Shown: positions 20,531 to 28,719, counted from the first letter of the stretch. The stretch: 64,000 bases of DNA from JAXLRU01 sp046330935 (GCA_046330935.1 JAXLRU010000006.1:124001-188000), one strand, 5' to 3'. The notes: a model not told the origin generated them from the letters alone. A program made the numbers and translations.

Positions 20531-21760
20531 ATGAGCCGGGGGCGCGCCGTCGTGTCGGCGGTCGCGGCCGCCGCCCTGATCGCGCTGCCGTGCGCGCCCC
20601 AGGCCGCTGCGCCCGCCTCCGCCACTCCCCCGCCGAAGCGGCTGTCGGCACCCTGCCTGCCCGCGCGGCCCGACGCCGTCGGTGGTGAGCGCCTGCGGCT
20701 GCCCGGCGTCCAGGTGCGGCGCCCGGCCGCCGTCCCCCCGCCGCCCGCCGTCAAGGCGGCCGCCTGGATCGTCACCGACCTCGACTCCGGTGCGGTGCTC
20801 GCCTCCGCCGACGGCCACAAGCGCTGCGCCCCCGCGAGCACCCTCAAGATCCTCACCGCGATCACGCTGGCCCCGCGCCTGGACCCGGGCACGGTCTACA
20901 TTGCCACGGCGACCGACCAGAACATCGACGGCAGCAAGGTCGGCGTCGTCGCGGGCTCGCAGTACACCGTCCGCGACCTGCTGCACGGCCTGCTGCTCGG
21001 CAGCGGCAACGACACGGCCAGCGGGCTGGCCGCCCTCGCCGGCGGGCTGCCCGAGGCGTCGCGGCTGATGCAGGCGGAGGCCGCCCGCCTGGGCGGGGAC
21101 GACACCGTGGTCGCCAACACCAGCGGGCTCGACGCCGAGGGCCAGGTGACCAGCCCCTACGACCTCGCGCTGTTCGGCCGCCAGGCGCTGCGCACGCCCT
21201 CGGTCGCCTCGATCGTCGCGACCAAGCGCTACCGCTTCCCCGCCGCCGGCCGGGTCGGCGACCCGCGCCGCGCGACGTTCGAGGTGGGCAACCACAACAA
21301 GCTGCTCTACGGCTACGCGGGCGCCACCGGCGTGAAGAACGGGTACACGGTGGCGGCAGGCGGCTCCTTCGTGGGCAGCGCCCGCCGCTCGGGCCGCGGC
21401 TACCTCGTGGCCCTCATCCACGCCGACGGGCAGACCGCGCAGATGGCCCGCCAGCTGCTGGACTGGGCGTTCACCTACGGCAGCGAGGTCACGCCCGTCG
21501 GGCGCCTCGTGGAGCCCGGGGAGCGCCCCGCGCCCACGCCGACGCCGTCCCCCAGCGCCTCCCCCGCACTCGTCGGGGGCACCACCGCCGCGGGCGTCAC
21601 GGCCGCCCCCGCGGCCCGCCCCCACCGCGTCCCGTGGCCGTGGGTGGCGCTCACCCTCGTCGTCGCGACGGGCCTCGGAGGGGCCCTCGGCTGGTGGCGG
21701 TACCGACCAGCCTGGCCGCCGTCCATCCGGCGACGGCCCCCAGGACGGCCCCGGCACTGA
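20531..21760 (+). CDS. D-alanyl-D-alanine carboxypeptidase (S11, low-molecular-mass PBP)
   Basis: Trims the terminal D-Ala of peptidoglycan stem peptides outside the membrane. The protein has 409 residues, with a signal peptide at 1-32 (VSAVAAAALIALPCAPQAAA). The S11 catalytic motifs are S103-x-x-K106 (ASTLK), S158-G-N160 and K269-N-G. After the catalytic domain come a PTPTPSPSAS linker and a C-terminal transmembrane helix (WPWVALTLVVATGLGGALGW) with a basic tail, so it is anchored at both the export and retention steps. KNG replaces the usual KTG, a known actinobacterial variation. The last 110 nt overlap the convergent YihY gene. A second S11 enzyme lies at 37347. Confidence 0.93.
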   Translation: MSRGRAVVSAVAAAALIALPCAPQAAAPASATPPPKRLSAPCLPARPDAVGGERLRLPGVQVRRPAAVPPPPAVKAAAWIVTDLDSGAVLASADGHKRCAPASTLKILTAITLAPRLDPGTVYIATATDQNIDGSKVGVVAGSQYTVRDLLHGLLLGSGNDTASGLAALAGGLPEASRLMQAEAARLGGDDTVVANTSGLDAEGQVTSPYDLALFGRQALRTPSVASIVATKRYRFPAAGRVGDPRRATFEVGNHNKLLYGYAGATGVKNGYTVAAGGSFVGSARRSGRGYLVALIHADGQTAQMARQLLDWAFTYGSEVTPVGRLVEPGERPAPTPTPSPSASPALVGGTTAAGVTAAPAARPHRVPWPWVALTLVVATGLGGALGWWRYRPAWPPSIRRRPPGRPRH

Positions 21761-22763
21761 CGGCCACCGCGTCGGCGGCGGCCACCGGCACCGCCGGTCC
21801 GGGCGGAGGGCAGGGTGGCGCCGGGAGCAGCGCGCCGGCCTGCGCCGGGGTGTCGCGATGGCGCTCGGCCGGCGTGAGCAGCGAGACGGGCAGCACCCCG
21901 CGCTGGGAACGGTCGGCCGCCCACGCCGCCGTCAGCAGGACGATCCGCCCCGCGACGTTCATCCAGATCAGCAGACCGACGACCACGGCGAAGGCGGTGA
22001 CGAACCGCGAGGACGCCGTCCGCCCCAGCAGCAGGCCCCCGAACAGCTTGAGCAGGCCCAGCGCGGTGGCGCCGAGCAGGCACGCGGGCCACAGGTCGCG
22101 CCAGCGGGGGGAGGTCGCCGCCATGATCCGCACGAGCACCGCCAGCACCAGGGCGTCCACGCCCAGCACCAGGACGGCCGCCCCGACCTGCAGGCCCGTC
22201 GCGCCCGCCTGGGTCTGCTCCACGCCCAGCCACGCCTGGGCGGCGTCGGCCAGGGTGGTCACCGACAGCGACAGCGCCACCGAGGCGAGCACCGCCACCC
22301 CGAGGGCGGCCATGAGCAGGACGTCGCGCAGCCGGTCCACGACCACGTTGGTGCCGCCGGGGACGCCGAAGACCCCCCGCACGCCGGCCCGGATCGCCCC
22401 CGCCCAGCCGAGGCCGGTGAGCAGCAGGCCGACCACCCCGAAGACGCCGGTCGCGCTCAGCGCGCCCGAACCGGTGAGGTCGTCGAGGGTCACCAGCGCG
22501 CCCTGGCCCTCGTGCACCGAGACCAGGGTGGTGCCGAGGTTGTCGTTGAGGTAGGACACGACGTCGGCCTGGAGGTCGGCGCGCCCGCCCAGGACGATCC
22601 CAAGGATGGTGAACCCGACGGCCAACGCCGGGACGAGGGAGAAGAACGCGTAGTAGGCCACGCCCGCCGCGAGGACCCCGCCCCGCGCCCTGCCGTACCT
22701 GGTCCACACCCGGCCGGCGTGCGTACGGCCCCACCACTCGCCCACGGCGCCGAGCCGCTGCAC
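21651..22763 (-). CDS. YihY/BrkB (UPF0761) family membrane protein
   Basis: Inner membrane protein of about 370 residues with six or seven helices. Family signatures are GGVLAAGVAYYAFFSLVPAL, GGRADLQADVVSYLNDNL, LGWAGAIRAGVRGVFGVP and FVVGLLIWMNVAGRIVLLTAAW-like residues near 300. Function is unknown; the old RNase BN assignment for this family was withdrawn. The start is uncertain: I use the GTG at 22763, but reading could begin up to 30 nt upstream at a non-standard codon. It follows the 2H phosphoesterase by about 30 nt on the same strand. The C-terminal Ala/Val helix and basic tail are encoded opposite the end of the carboxypeptidase gene. Confidence 0.85.
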   Translation of the reverse strand: MQRLGAVGEWWGRTHAGRVWTRYGRARGGVLAAGVAYYAFFSLVPALAVGFTILGIVLGGRADLQADVVSYLNDNLGTTLVSVHEGQGALVTLDDLTGSGALSATGVFGVVGLLLTGLGWAGAIRAGVRGVFGVPGGTNVVVDRLRDVLLMAALGVAVLASVALSLSVTTLADAAQAWLGVEQTQAGATGLQVGAAVLVLGVDALVLAVLVRIMAATSPRWRDLWPACLLGATALGLLKLFGGLLLGRTASSRFVTAFAVVVGLLIWMNVAGRIVLLTAAWAADRSQRGVLPVSLLTPAERHRDTPAQAGALLPAPPCPPPGPAVPVAAADAVAVSAGAVLGAVAGWTAARLVGTATSRGPLRGPSRRRG

Positions 22764-22792
22764 GAGGGAGGCCGGGGTGGGACGGGCGGGCC

Positions 22793-23461
22793 TCAGCCGG
22801 CCGTCGTGAACCGGAACTGCTCCTGCGGCCGCCACACGCCGTCCGCGCCGTGCTCGTACAGCCACAGTTCCTCCACGCCGAACCCGGCCTCGAAGTCCCG
22901 CAGGGACTCCTCGGCCAGGGTCAGGCTGTCCTCGACGACGTCGTGCGCGACCGTGACGTGCGGGTGGTACGGGAAGGCGAGCTCGCGGGCCAGGGGCCCC
23001 GAGCGCACGGCCCGCTGCAGCCGGTCGCAGCTGCCGGCGCCGGCCGCGACGGCGACGTAGACGACGGGCGAGACCGGCCGGAAGGTGCCGGTCCCCCGCA
23101 GCCCGATCCGGAACGGCCGGGTGGTCGCCGCGACGGCGGCGAGGTGCGCGCGCACCTGCGCCAGGGAGCGCCGCGGCAGCGAGGTGGGCGGCAGCAGTGT
23201 GATGTGGGTGGGGATGGCCCCGGCCTGCGGGTCGCCGAAGGACGCGCGGCACTCCTGCAGGTGCGAGCCCCAGGGCTCGGGCACCATCACGGCGACCCCG
23301 ATCGTCACCGTGTCGAGGGCCAGGAGCGCGGAGACCGGCATGGTCATCGTGGGCGGGTCCTCGAAGACCGGGCCGGGGGCGGCGTGGCGCCCGGGGCGCG
23401 CGGCCGGCTCCCCGCTCATCACCGCCAGCTGGTCGGCCACGGGCCCGGTCCGGGCGCTCAT
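22793..23461 (-). CDS. 2H phosphoesterase (2'-5' RNA ligase/LigT-like)
   Basis: Two-histidine phosphoesterase superfamily, which cleaves 2',3'-cyclic phosphates or related nucleotide bonds. The product is 222 residues from the ATG that overlaps the trpS stop (ATGA). The two H-x-T motifs are THITLL and HPHVTVAH, each in its typical beta-strand setting. The first 35-40 residues are Pro/Ala-rich and lie before the family domain, so an internal ATG near residue 40 (MTMPVSALLALD) is an alternative start. It is sandwiched between trpS and yihY in one apparent transcript. No direct functional link to tryptophanyl-tRNA synthetase is established. Confidence 0.82.
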   Translation of the reverse strand: MSARTGPVADQLAVMSGEPAARPGRHAAPGPVFEDPPTMTMPVSALLALDTVTIGVAVMVPEPWGSHLQECRASFGDPQAGAIPTHITLLPPTSLPRRSLAQVRAHLAAVAATTRPFRIGLRGTGTFRPVSPVVYVAVAAGAGSCDRLQRAVRSGPLARELAFPYHPHVTVAHDVVEDSLTLAEESLRDFEAGFGVEELWLYEHGADGVWRPQEQFRFTTAG

Positions 23462-24549
23462 GTGCGCGACCGCCGCGGGCGCTCGGGCAGGAGGCCGACC
23501 TTCTCGTAGATGCGCTGGAGCACGCCGTCGCTGATCTCGCGGGCGCGGCGCGCACCGTCGGCGAGGATGTCGTCCAGCGTGCCGGTGTCGGACAGGAGCT
23601 CCTGCACCCGGTCGCGGAACGGCTCGGCGAAGTCGACGTACACCTGGGCGACCTCCTTCTTGAGGTCACCGTAGCCCGCGCCCGCGAAGCGTTCGGTCAG
23701 TTCGGGGATCCCCGTGCCCGACAGCGCCGAGAGGAGGGTCAGGAGGTTGGAGACCCCGGGCTTGCCCTCGGGGTCGAAGACGACCTCGCGCCCCGTGTCG
23801 GTGACCGCCGAGCGGATCTTCTTGGCCGACACCTTGGGGTCGTCGAGCAGGAACAGGCACCCGGCCCCGCCGAGGCTCTTGCTCATCTGCTTGTCGGGGT
23901 TCTGCAGGTCGAGGATCTTGGCGGTGGCCTTGACGATGTAGGGCTCGGGGACGACGAGCGTGCGCCCGTAGCGGGAGTTGAACCGCTGGGCGAGGTCTCG
24001 GGTGAGCTCGAGGTGCTGGCGCTGGTCCTCGCCCACGGGCACGGCGTGGGCGTTGTAGAGCACGATGTCGGCGGCCTGGAGCACCGGGTAGGTGAACAGG
24101 CCCACGGACGCGGCGTCGGCGCCCTGGCGGGTCGACTTGTCCTTGAACTGGGTCATCCGGCTCGCCTCGCCGAAGCCCGTGAGGCACTGCAGCACCCAGG
24201 CGGCCTGCGCGTGCGCGGGGGCGTGGCTCTGCACGAACACGACCGAGCGCTGCGGGTCGATCCCGGCGGCCAGGAACTGCGCGGCCGTCACGCGGACGCG
24301 GCTGCGCAGGACGGCGGGCTCGGGGGCCACGGTGAGCGCGTGCTGGTCGACCACGCAGTAGACCGCGTCGTGCGTCTCCTGCAGCGCGACCCAGTTGACG
24401 AGCGCCCCGAGGTAGTTGCCCAGGTGCAGGGAGTCGGCGGTGGGCTGCATCCCGGAGAACAGGCGCGGGCGTCGGAGCTGGTCGGCCGCAGGGGCGGCCG
24501 GGGCCGGCTGGTCGGCACCCGACGGCGTCGTCGCTGGCGTCGTGGACAT
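23458..24549 (-). CDS. trpS: Tryptophanyl-tRNA synthetase
   Basis: Class Ic aminoacyl-tRNA synthetase charging tRNA-Trp, 363 residues. The HIGH-like motif is LHLGN in FSGMQPTADSLHLGNYLG, and the KMSKS-like motif is KQMSKSLGG. VDQHALTV and VGEDQRQHLELTRDLA are the usual TrpRS blocks. I use the ATG at 24549 because a CAGAAT box ends 7 nt before it. Another in-frame ATG at 24558 overlaps that box. The N-terminus carries a ~28-residue Ala/Pro/Thr-rich extension before the catalytic domain. First gene of a trpS - 2H phosphoesterase - yihY chain. Confidence 0.96.
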   Translation of the reverse strand: MSTTPATTPSGADQPAPAAPAADQLRRPRLFSGMQPTADSLHLGNYLGALVNWVALQETHDAVYCVVDQHALTVAPEPAVLRSRVRVTAAQFLAAGIDPQRSVVFVQSHAPAHAQAAWVLQCLTGFGEASRMTQFKDKSTRQGADAASVGLFTYPVLQAADIVLYNAHAVPVGEDQRQHLELTRDLAQRFNSRYGRTLVVPEPYIVKATAKILDLQNPDKQMSKSLGGAGCLFLLDDPKVSAKKIRSAVTDTGREVVFDPEGKPGVSNLLTLLSALSGTGIPELTERFAGAGYGDLKKEVAQVYVDFAEPFRDRVQELLSDTGTLDDILADGARRAREISDGVLQRIYEKVGLLPERPRRSRT

Positions 24550-24556
24550 GCGCGCC

Positions 24557-24562
24557 ATTCTG
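24557..24562 (-). promoter_or_regulatory. -10 box of trpS
   Basis: Minus-strand CAGAAT followed by 7 nt and the ATG. This makes the trpS transcript leaderless and rules out a T-box leader here. Confidence 0.45.
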
Positions 24563-24907
24563 GCACTGCCCGGCGGCGCGCAGGCGTCACCTCCCGCGGC
24601 CCGTGGTGTGGCCACGGCCGGTCACCGCTGGGCGACTGCGCGCGAGCGATCCGCCACCCAGGGTGGTCATCTGGTCCGCTATGTTGCCCCTGAAACGGTC
24701 AAAGACCGCTTTTCGTCGCCTTCGTCGACCCTCCGGCGAGATCCGCCCACCCTCCGTGGTGACACTTCCGCGTGCCACGGCGCTCACCAACCGGTCGGTA
24801 CGCAGACCCCTGACCCGGGGCCGGCGGGCACGACCACGACGACGGCGTCGGGCCGAGGGCCCACGAGATCCGCGGACGCGGGCGAGTTCGCCCGGGAAGG
24901 AGCTGGG
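24563..24907. other. Intergenic region between trpS and the DeoR-type gene
   Basis: No convincing gene. On the plus strand TATGTT at 24680-24685 is a possible -10 for the regulator. It is followed by a 13-bp perfect palindrome, CGGTC-AAA-GACCG at 24696-24708, and a short T run. The palindrome lies where a transcript would begin, so it could be an autoregulatory operator or a small hairpin at the 5' end. AAGGAG lies 6 nt before the GTG at 24908. Confidence 0.45.
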
Positions 24908-25789
24908 GTGCTGGCGCGGCAACGACAGGAGCGCATCCTCGAGCAGGTTCGGCGCCACGGCGGTGCCCGGGTGGGGGACCTGGTCTCCCTGCTCGGCGTC
25001 TCCGACATGACGATCCGCCGGGACATCGCCGCCCTGGCCCGCCGCGGCCTCGTGGAGCGCGTCCACGGGGGCGCCACCGCACCCGAGGGCGGCAACCGCT
25101 CCGCGGGTTCGACGCCCCTGGCCCCCGGCACCCCGCTGCCGGGCCACTACGCGCCCGAGTCCGGCACCGCGGCGCCCGAGACCACCATCCGCGTGGACGA
25201 CAGCCTCGACCCCCTGGGCCGCGCCGCCGCGGCCCTGGTGCGCCCCGGGCAGCGGATCGCCCTCGGCGGACCCACCAGTCCCGCCGTCGCGCGGCACCTG
25301 CGCGGCGTCCCCGGGCTCACGGTGATCACCAACTCGGTCACGGCGGCGGCCCTGCTGCCCGCCGCCGAGGTGCTGCTCACCGGCGGGAGGCTGACGGCGT
25401 CCGGTCGCCTGGTCGGGCCCCTGGCCACGCACACCCTCGCCGGGCTGCACGCCGACCTCGCCCTCCTCGGCGTCGAGGGCGTCCACCCCAGCGCCGGCGC
25501 CACCGTCTCCGACGTCGCCGAGGCCGAGGTGGCCCACGCGCTCGCCGCGGACGGCACCGCCGTCGTGCTGCTCGCCGCCGCCTCCGCGTGGGGGCGGCTG
25601 GCGCTGGCGTCGGTGGCCTCCTGGGCGCAGGTGTCCGCCTGGGTCACCGACGTCGAGCCGTCAGGGCAGGCCCGGGCGCACCTCGACGGCCTGGGCATCG
25701 ACCTCGTCGTCGCCCAGCACACCGCGGGCGGCTCCGACCTCGACCAGGTGGGCGCGCACAGCCCCGTCCGGGCCGGCGCCCTGCGCTGA
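24908..25789 (+). CDS. DeoR-family transcriptional regulator
   Basis: Sugar-phosphate-responsive repressor family, 293 residues. An N-terminal helix-turn-helix (RQRQERILEQVRRHGG, VGDLVSLLGVSDMTIRRDIAAL, LVERVHGGA) is followed by a DeoR C-terminal sensor domain (IALGGPTSPAVARHLRG, LTVITNSV, LTGGRL). The loop usually reading like ADSSKFG is here AAASAWG, losing the Asp and Lys that normally contact the effector. The ligand response may therefore be altered or lost. About 40 Pro/Thr/Gly-rich residues are inserted between the domains. The GTG start has AAGGAG at good spacing. No adjacent sugar operon is present to indicate the target. Confidence 0.87.
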   Translation: MLARQRQERILEQVRRHGGARVGDLVSLLGVSDMTIRRDIAALARRGLVERVHGGATAPEGGNRSAGSTPLAPGTPLPGHYAPESGTAAPETTIRVDDSLDPLGRAAAALVRPGQRIALGGPTSPAVARHLRGVPGLTVITNSVTAAALLPAAEVLLTGGRLTASGRLVGPLATHTLAGLHADLALLGVEGVHPSAGATVSDVAEAEVAHALAADGTAVVLLAAASAWGRLALASVASWAQVSAWVTDVEPSGQARAHLDGLGIDLVVAQHTAGGSDLDQVGAHSPVRAGALR

Positions 25790-25815
25790 GCGCGCGCCGG
25801 TCCCACGGGCGCCGC

Positions 25816-26175
25816 TCAGCCGGTGACGATCTCCCAGCCCGCCGCGCGCATGTCCTCGACGCCCCCGCCGCTGGCGGCGCGCAGTCCCGCGGCGGTCATC
25901 CGCTCGACGGCGATGCCGGCGCGCCTGCCGCTGTGGCAGTAGACGAGATAGGTCGCGTCCTTCGGCAGCGCCGCGACGGCGGTGTCGAAGTCGGGGGCCT
26001 CGACGTCGAGGTTGCGGGCGCCGCGGACGTGCCCGGTGGCGAACTCCGCCGGCGTACGGACGTCGACGACCGTCCGGTCCGCGGCCGGCGCCGCCTCGTC
26101 GGTCCCCCCGCAGGCCGAGGTCACCCCGGCGAGGAGGACGGCGGACAGGAGCAGGGCGCGGCGCGTGACAGTCAT
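25816..26175 (-). CDS. Rhodanese-domain lipoprotein
   Basis: Predicted exported lipoprotein of 119 residues with one rhodanese domain, which transfers sulfane sulfur. The signal sequence MTVTRRALLLSAVLLAG ends in a lipobox TSAC with C22 as lipid attachment site. The domain contains VVDVRTPAEFATGHVRGARN. The catalytic loop YCHSGRRAG has the active cysteine at ~80. It is a single-domain protein, so the active Cys domain is complete without an inactive partner. The start ATG is 6 nt from a TAGCGT box, and a TACCCCC-T-GGGGGTA palindrome covers the promoter (see the operator entry). Reactive sulfur or copper control is likely. Confidence 0.9.
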   Translation of the reverse strand: MTVTRRALLLSAVLLAGVTSACGGTDEAAPAADRTVVDVRTPAEFATGHVRGARNLDVEAPDFDTAVAALPKDATYLVYCHSGRRAGIAVERMTAAGLRAASGGGVEDMRAAGWEIVTG

Positions 26176-26181
26176 GATCCC

Positions 26182-26208
26182 ACGCTACTCCCATACCCCC
26201 TGGGGGTA
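26182..26208 (-). promoter_or_regulatory. Promoter with CsoR/CstR-type operator upstream of the rhodanese gene
   Basis: TACCCCCTGGGGGTA at 26194-26208 is a perfect 7+1+7 inverted repeat. Its C-tract/G-tract flanked by TA is the form recognised by CsoR/RcnR/CstR-family repressors. On the minus strand it lies 6 nt upstream of the -10 box TAGCGT (26182-26187), which is itself 6 nt from the ATG. The operator therefore covers the spacer and -35 region. CstR-type regulators of reactive sulfur are known to control rhodanese genes, so the gene content and site agree. No CsoR/CstR gene is in the window. Confidence 0.7.
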
Positions 26209-26244
26209 GCTGCCGGCCGACACCCGCGGCGCCGGCCGGCAGCT
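26208..26244 (-). terminator. Hairpin after the CBM2 protein gene
   Basis: A perfect 12-bp stem, AGCTGCCGGCCG at 26208-26219 with CGGCCGGCAGCT at 26233-26244, and a 13-nt loop. It lies 8 nt past the stop of the gene ending at 26252. It abuts the operator of the next gene downstream on the same strand. Confidence 0.6.
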
Positions 26245-26251
26245 CACGACG

Positions 26252-27490
26252 TCAGGACCGGCACAGCACCCCGTTGACGTACCAGCGGCTGGGCACCTTG
26301 GACGTGCCGTCGAGGACGAGCCCCACCCTCGCCTGCGAGCGCGCCGCCAGCGGGTTGGCGTAGTCCCCGTCGAACACCACGCTCGCCTGGCCGCCGGACT
26401 GGCTCCACCGGCCCGGCCACCCCGCCGCCAGCGTGGCACCGTCGGGCAGGACCGCCGACAGCGTCCAGTTCGACAGCGCGGCCTTCTGGTTCGTCACCGC
26501 GACGGCGAGCTGCACGCCGCCCTTCCAGGTCAGCGGCGTCGTGACCTTGACCTTGCAGGCACCGGTCGAGGGCGGCGGCGACGTCGTGGTCGTGGGCAGC
26601 TGGGTGCACAGCGGGCGCACGACGCCCTTCGCCTGCGTCGAGGCGCTCGGCGTCACGTCGGTGCCGTCGTAGCGCAGGGACGCGTCGTCGACGTCGAGCC
26701 GGGAGACCACGCCGGTGCCGCACGGCACCGGCAGGGTGCGCAGCTTCACCAGCAGGGGGACGGCGTAGCTACCGCTGGGGACGCACGTGCCGCTGGCGGG
26801 CCGCACGGGCGGGGTCACCGCGAACGTCACGACCGTCCAGGACGTGGTGACGTAGGCCGTGCGCTCCAGCACCGTCGCGCCCGTGCCCGGATCGACGACG
26901 CTCAACCCGACGACGCCGGAGGACGTCGACGGCGAGGGGGTGCGGGTCGGGGACACCTCCCACGGAGAGACCCGCACGGCCAGGGACACCGTGTAGGTGC
27001 CCGGCGTGCGGATGGCCCCCAGGGACCACACGGCGCGGTCGCTCATGCCGACCGGTGCGGCGCGCAGGCCCCCGCGGCCCGTGCGCGCGGCGGCGTTCGT
27101 CACCTGCAGCTGGGTGGCCCCCTCGGGGGACCAGTCCCAGGCGGGCTCGGTCTCGAAGCCCTGCGACTGCACCACCGTCCCGGGCGCGTACGTGGGCCAC
27201 GGGGTGACGGTGCAGCGCGTCGTCGGCGTTCCCGGCGTCGTGGCGGGGGCGGCCGCGGGGCGCACCACGGCAGGAGTGACCGCACCGGTGGACAGGGGCG
27301 CGGAGGCGACCTGGACGTCGGCGGCGGAGGCGGCCTGCGCACCCGTGGAGCCGGAGGGGGCCGCGGCCTCCGTGGCGGCGACGGCGGCGATGCCGGTGGC
27401 CGCGAGCGCGGCGAGGACGGTGGCGGTGACGGCCAGGGTGGCCGCCGCTCTCCGGGAGCGGGAGAGCGCGGTCTCGGACAGGGGGGACAT
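26252..27490 (-). CDS. Secreted carbohydrate-binding protein with C-terminal CBM2, no catalytic domain
   Basis: Exported protein of 412 residues. Residues 1-45 are a signal peptide with a long Ala/Val core (SRRAAATLAVTATVLAALAATG). An Ala/Pro/Thr stretch leads into a beta-sandwich domain at ~90-290 (QSQGFETEPAWDWSPEG, YTVSLAVRVSPWEV) resembling CBM4/9-like modules. A QLPTTTTSPPPSTG linker follows, then a CBM2-type cellulose/chitin-binding domain at ~310-412 between two cysteines (GACKVKV and GVLC). It includes LTWKGGVQLAVAVTNQ, NWTLSAVLPDG and GWPGRWSQ. No glycosidase or esterase motif is seen, so it may anchor or target polysaccharide. The ATG at 27490 has GAAAGGA 6 nt upstream. Confidence 0.82.
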   Translation of the reverse strand: MSPLSETALSRSRRAAATLAVTATVLAALAATGIAAVAATEAAAPSGSTGAQAASAADVQVASAPLSTGAVTPAVVRPAAAPATTPGTPTTRCTVTPWPTYAPGTVVQSQGFETEPAWDWSPEGATQLQVTNAAARTGRGGLRAAPVGMSDRAVWSLGAIRTPGTYTVSLAVRVSPWEVSPTRTPSPSTSSGVVGLSVVDPGTGATVLERTAYVTTSWTVVTFAVTPPVRPASGTCVPSGSYAVPLLVKLRTLPVPCGTGVVSRLDVDDASLRYDGTDVTPSASTQAKGVVRPLCTQLPTTTTSPPPSTGACKVKVTTPLTWKGGVQLAVAVTNQKAALSNWTLSAVLPDGATLAAGWPGRWSQSGGQASVVFDGDYANPLAARSQARVGLVLDGTSKVPSRWYVNGVLCRS

Positions 27491-27663
27491 CGGCGTCCTT
27501 TCCGACCGGCGCCGGCGCGGGCACCCCGGGCCTCGCACTGTCCGGCGCGGGTCGGGCGTGATCCTGCTCACCCCGGGCGCCGGGCGTCCAGAGCTGGGGC
27601 GCACCAGCGCGCCGGGCGGCCCCCGTCGCGACCGGTCCGGGGTCGTCGGTGAGGATGGGGGGC

Positions 27664-28716
27664 ATGACGACGATGTCCGGCTCCCCCGTGCGGTTCGGCT
27701 TCCTCGGCGCGGGCGGGATCGCCCACTCCGCCCTCGCCCCCGCCGTCCACGCCGCCGACGGCGCGGTCCTGCACGCCGGCGCCGCGCGCGACCCGCAGCG
27801 CGTGCACTCCCTCGAACCGGCGGGCCCCGCCTACGGCGACTACAACGCCCTCCTCGCCGACGACGACGTCGAGGTCGTCTACATCTCGCTGTCCAACGAC
27901 CTGCACGCACCCTGGACCCTCGCGGCGCTCGAGGCCGGCAAGCACGTGCTGTGCGAGAAGCCGCTCGGCCTCGACGCGGCGCAGACGCGGGCGATGGTCG
28001 ACGCCGCCGCCGCGGCGGGCCGGATGCTCGTGGAGGCGTTCTGGTACCGCTGGCACCCGCGCACCCGCCGGCTGGAGTCCCTGCTCGCCGCGGGTGACCT
28101 CGGCGAGCTCGTCGGGGTCGACACCGAGTTCTCCTTCCGCTCCGACTGGACCGGCACCGCAGCCACCAACTACCGGCTCGACCCGACCAAGGGCGGCGGC
28201 GGGCTGTACGACGTCGGGTGCTACGCCGTCTCCCTGGTGCACACGGCCCTCGACGCCGCGGGCAGGGGCGGCCCCCTCGACGTCGTCGCCGCCGAGGCGG
28301 TGCTGGGGCCCACCGGCGTGGACGTCGACGCCACGGCCACCCTGCGCCCGTCCGGCGCGGGCGAGCAGGCCCCGGCCGCGCGCCTGCGCTGCGGGATCTC
28401 GGTGCACGACCTGCAGGCGATCGCCGTGACGGGCACGCAGGGACGCGCCGTCTTCGGCGCCGCCGGGGTCGCAGAGCGCGAGGACCCGGCCTTCACCAGC
28501 TGGCACATGCCGGCGTTCCTCACGGTGCACCCGGCGGGCGGGGGCGAGGCGGTCGTCGAGCGCTTCGAGCCCGTCGACCCCTACCGGCTGATGGTCGAGC
28601 AGCTCGCCCGCGCGGTGCGCGGGCAGGACGCGTGGCTGGTCCCCGGCTCGCACAGCGTGGCCGTGGCGCAGACCCTGGACGACGTGCGGGCCGAGGCCGT
28701 CGGCAGCGACGGCTAG
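27664..28716 (+). CDS. Gfo/Idh/MocA family oxidoreductase
   Basis: NAD(P)-dependent sugar or cyclitol dehydrogenase family, 350 residues. The N-terminal Rossmann fold has GFLGAGGIAHSAL near residues 11-23. VYISLSNDLHAPWTLAALEAGKHVLCEKPLG contains the family EKP lysine motif in pieces typical of Gfo/Idh/MocA. The C-terminal domain has GGGLYDVGCYAV and the SFRSDW segment. The substrate is undetermined. The ATG at 27664 follows GAGGATGGGGGG; an upstream GTG at 27649 is possible. It lies upstream of xseAB on the same strand, but a separate promoter just after its stop suggests an independent unit. Confidence 0.88.
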   Translation: MTTMSGSPVRFGFLGAGGIAHSALAPAVHAADGAVLHAGAARDPQRVHSLEPAGPAYGDYNALLADDDVEVVYISLSNDLHAPWTLAALEAGKHVLCEKPLGLDAAQTRAMVDAAAAAGRMLVEAFWYRWHPRTRRLESLLAAGDLGELVGVDTEFSFRSDWTGTAATNYRLDPTKGGGGLYDVGCYAVSLVHTALDAAGRGGPLDVVAAEAVLGPTGVDVDATATLRPSGAGEQAPAARLRCGISVHDLQAIAVTGTQGRAVFGAAGVAEREDPAFTSWHMPAFLTVHPAGGGEAVVERFEPVDPYRLMVEQLARAVRGQDAWLVPGSHSVAVAQTLDDVRAEAVGSDG

Positions 28717-28719
28717 GGT
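28714..28719 (+). promoter_or_regulatory. -10 box upstream of the short leader ORF and xseA
   Basis: TAGGGT followed by 7 nt and ATG at 28727. It overlaps the stop codon of the oxidoreductase gene, so xseAB would have its own start site. Confidence 0.45.

Noticed and set aside
24696..24708. Palindrome followed by T residues as a terminator of trpS
   Set aside because: It lies upstream of trpS, not after it. It is better explained as part of the control region of the DeoR-type gene.
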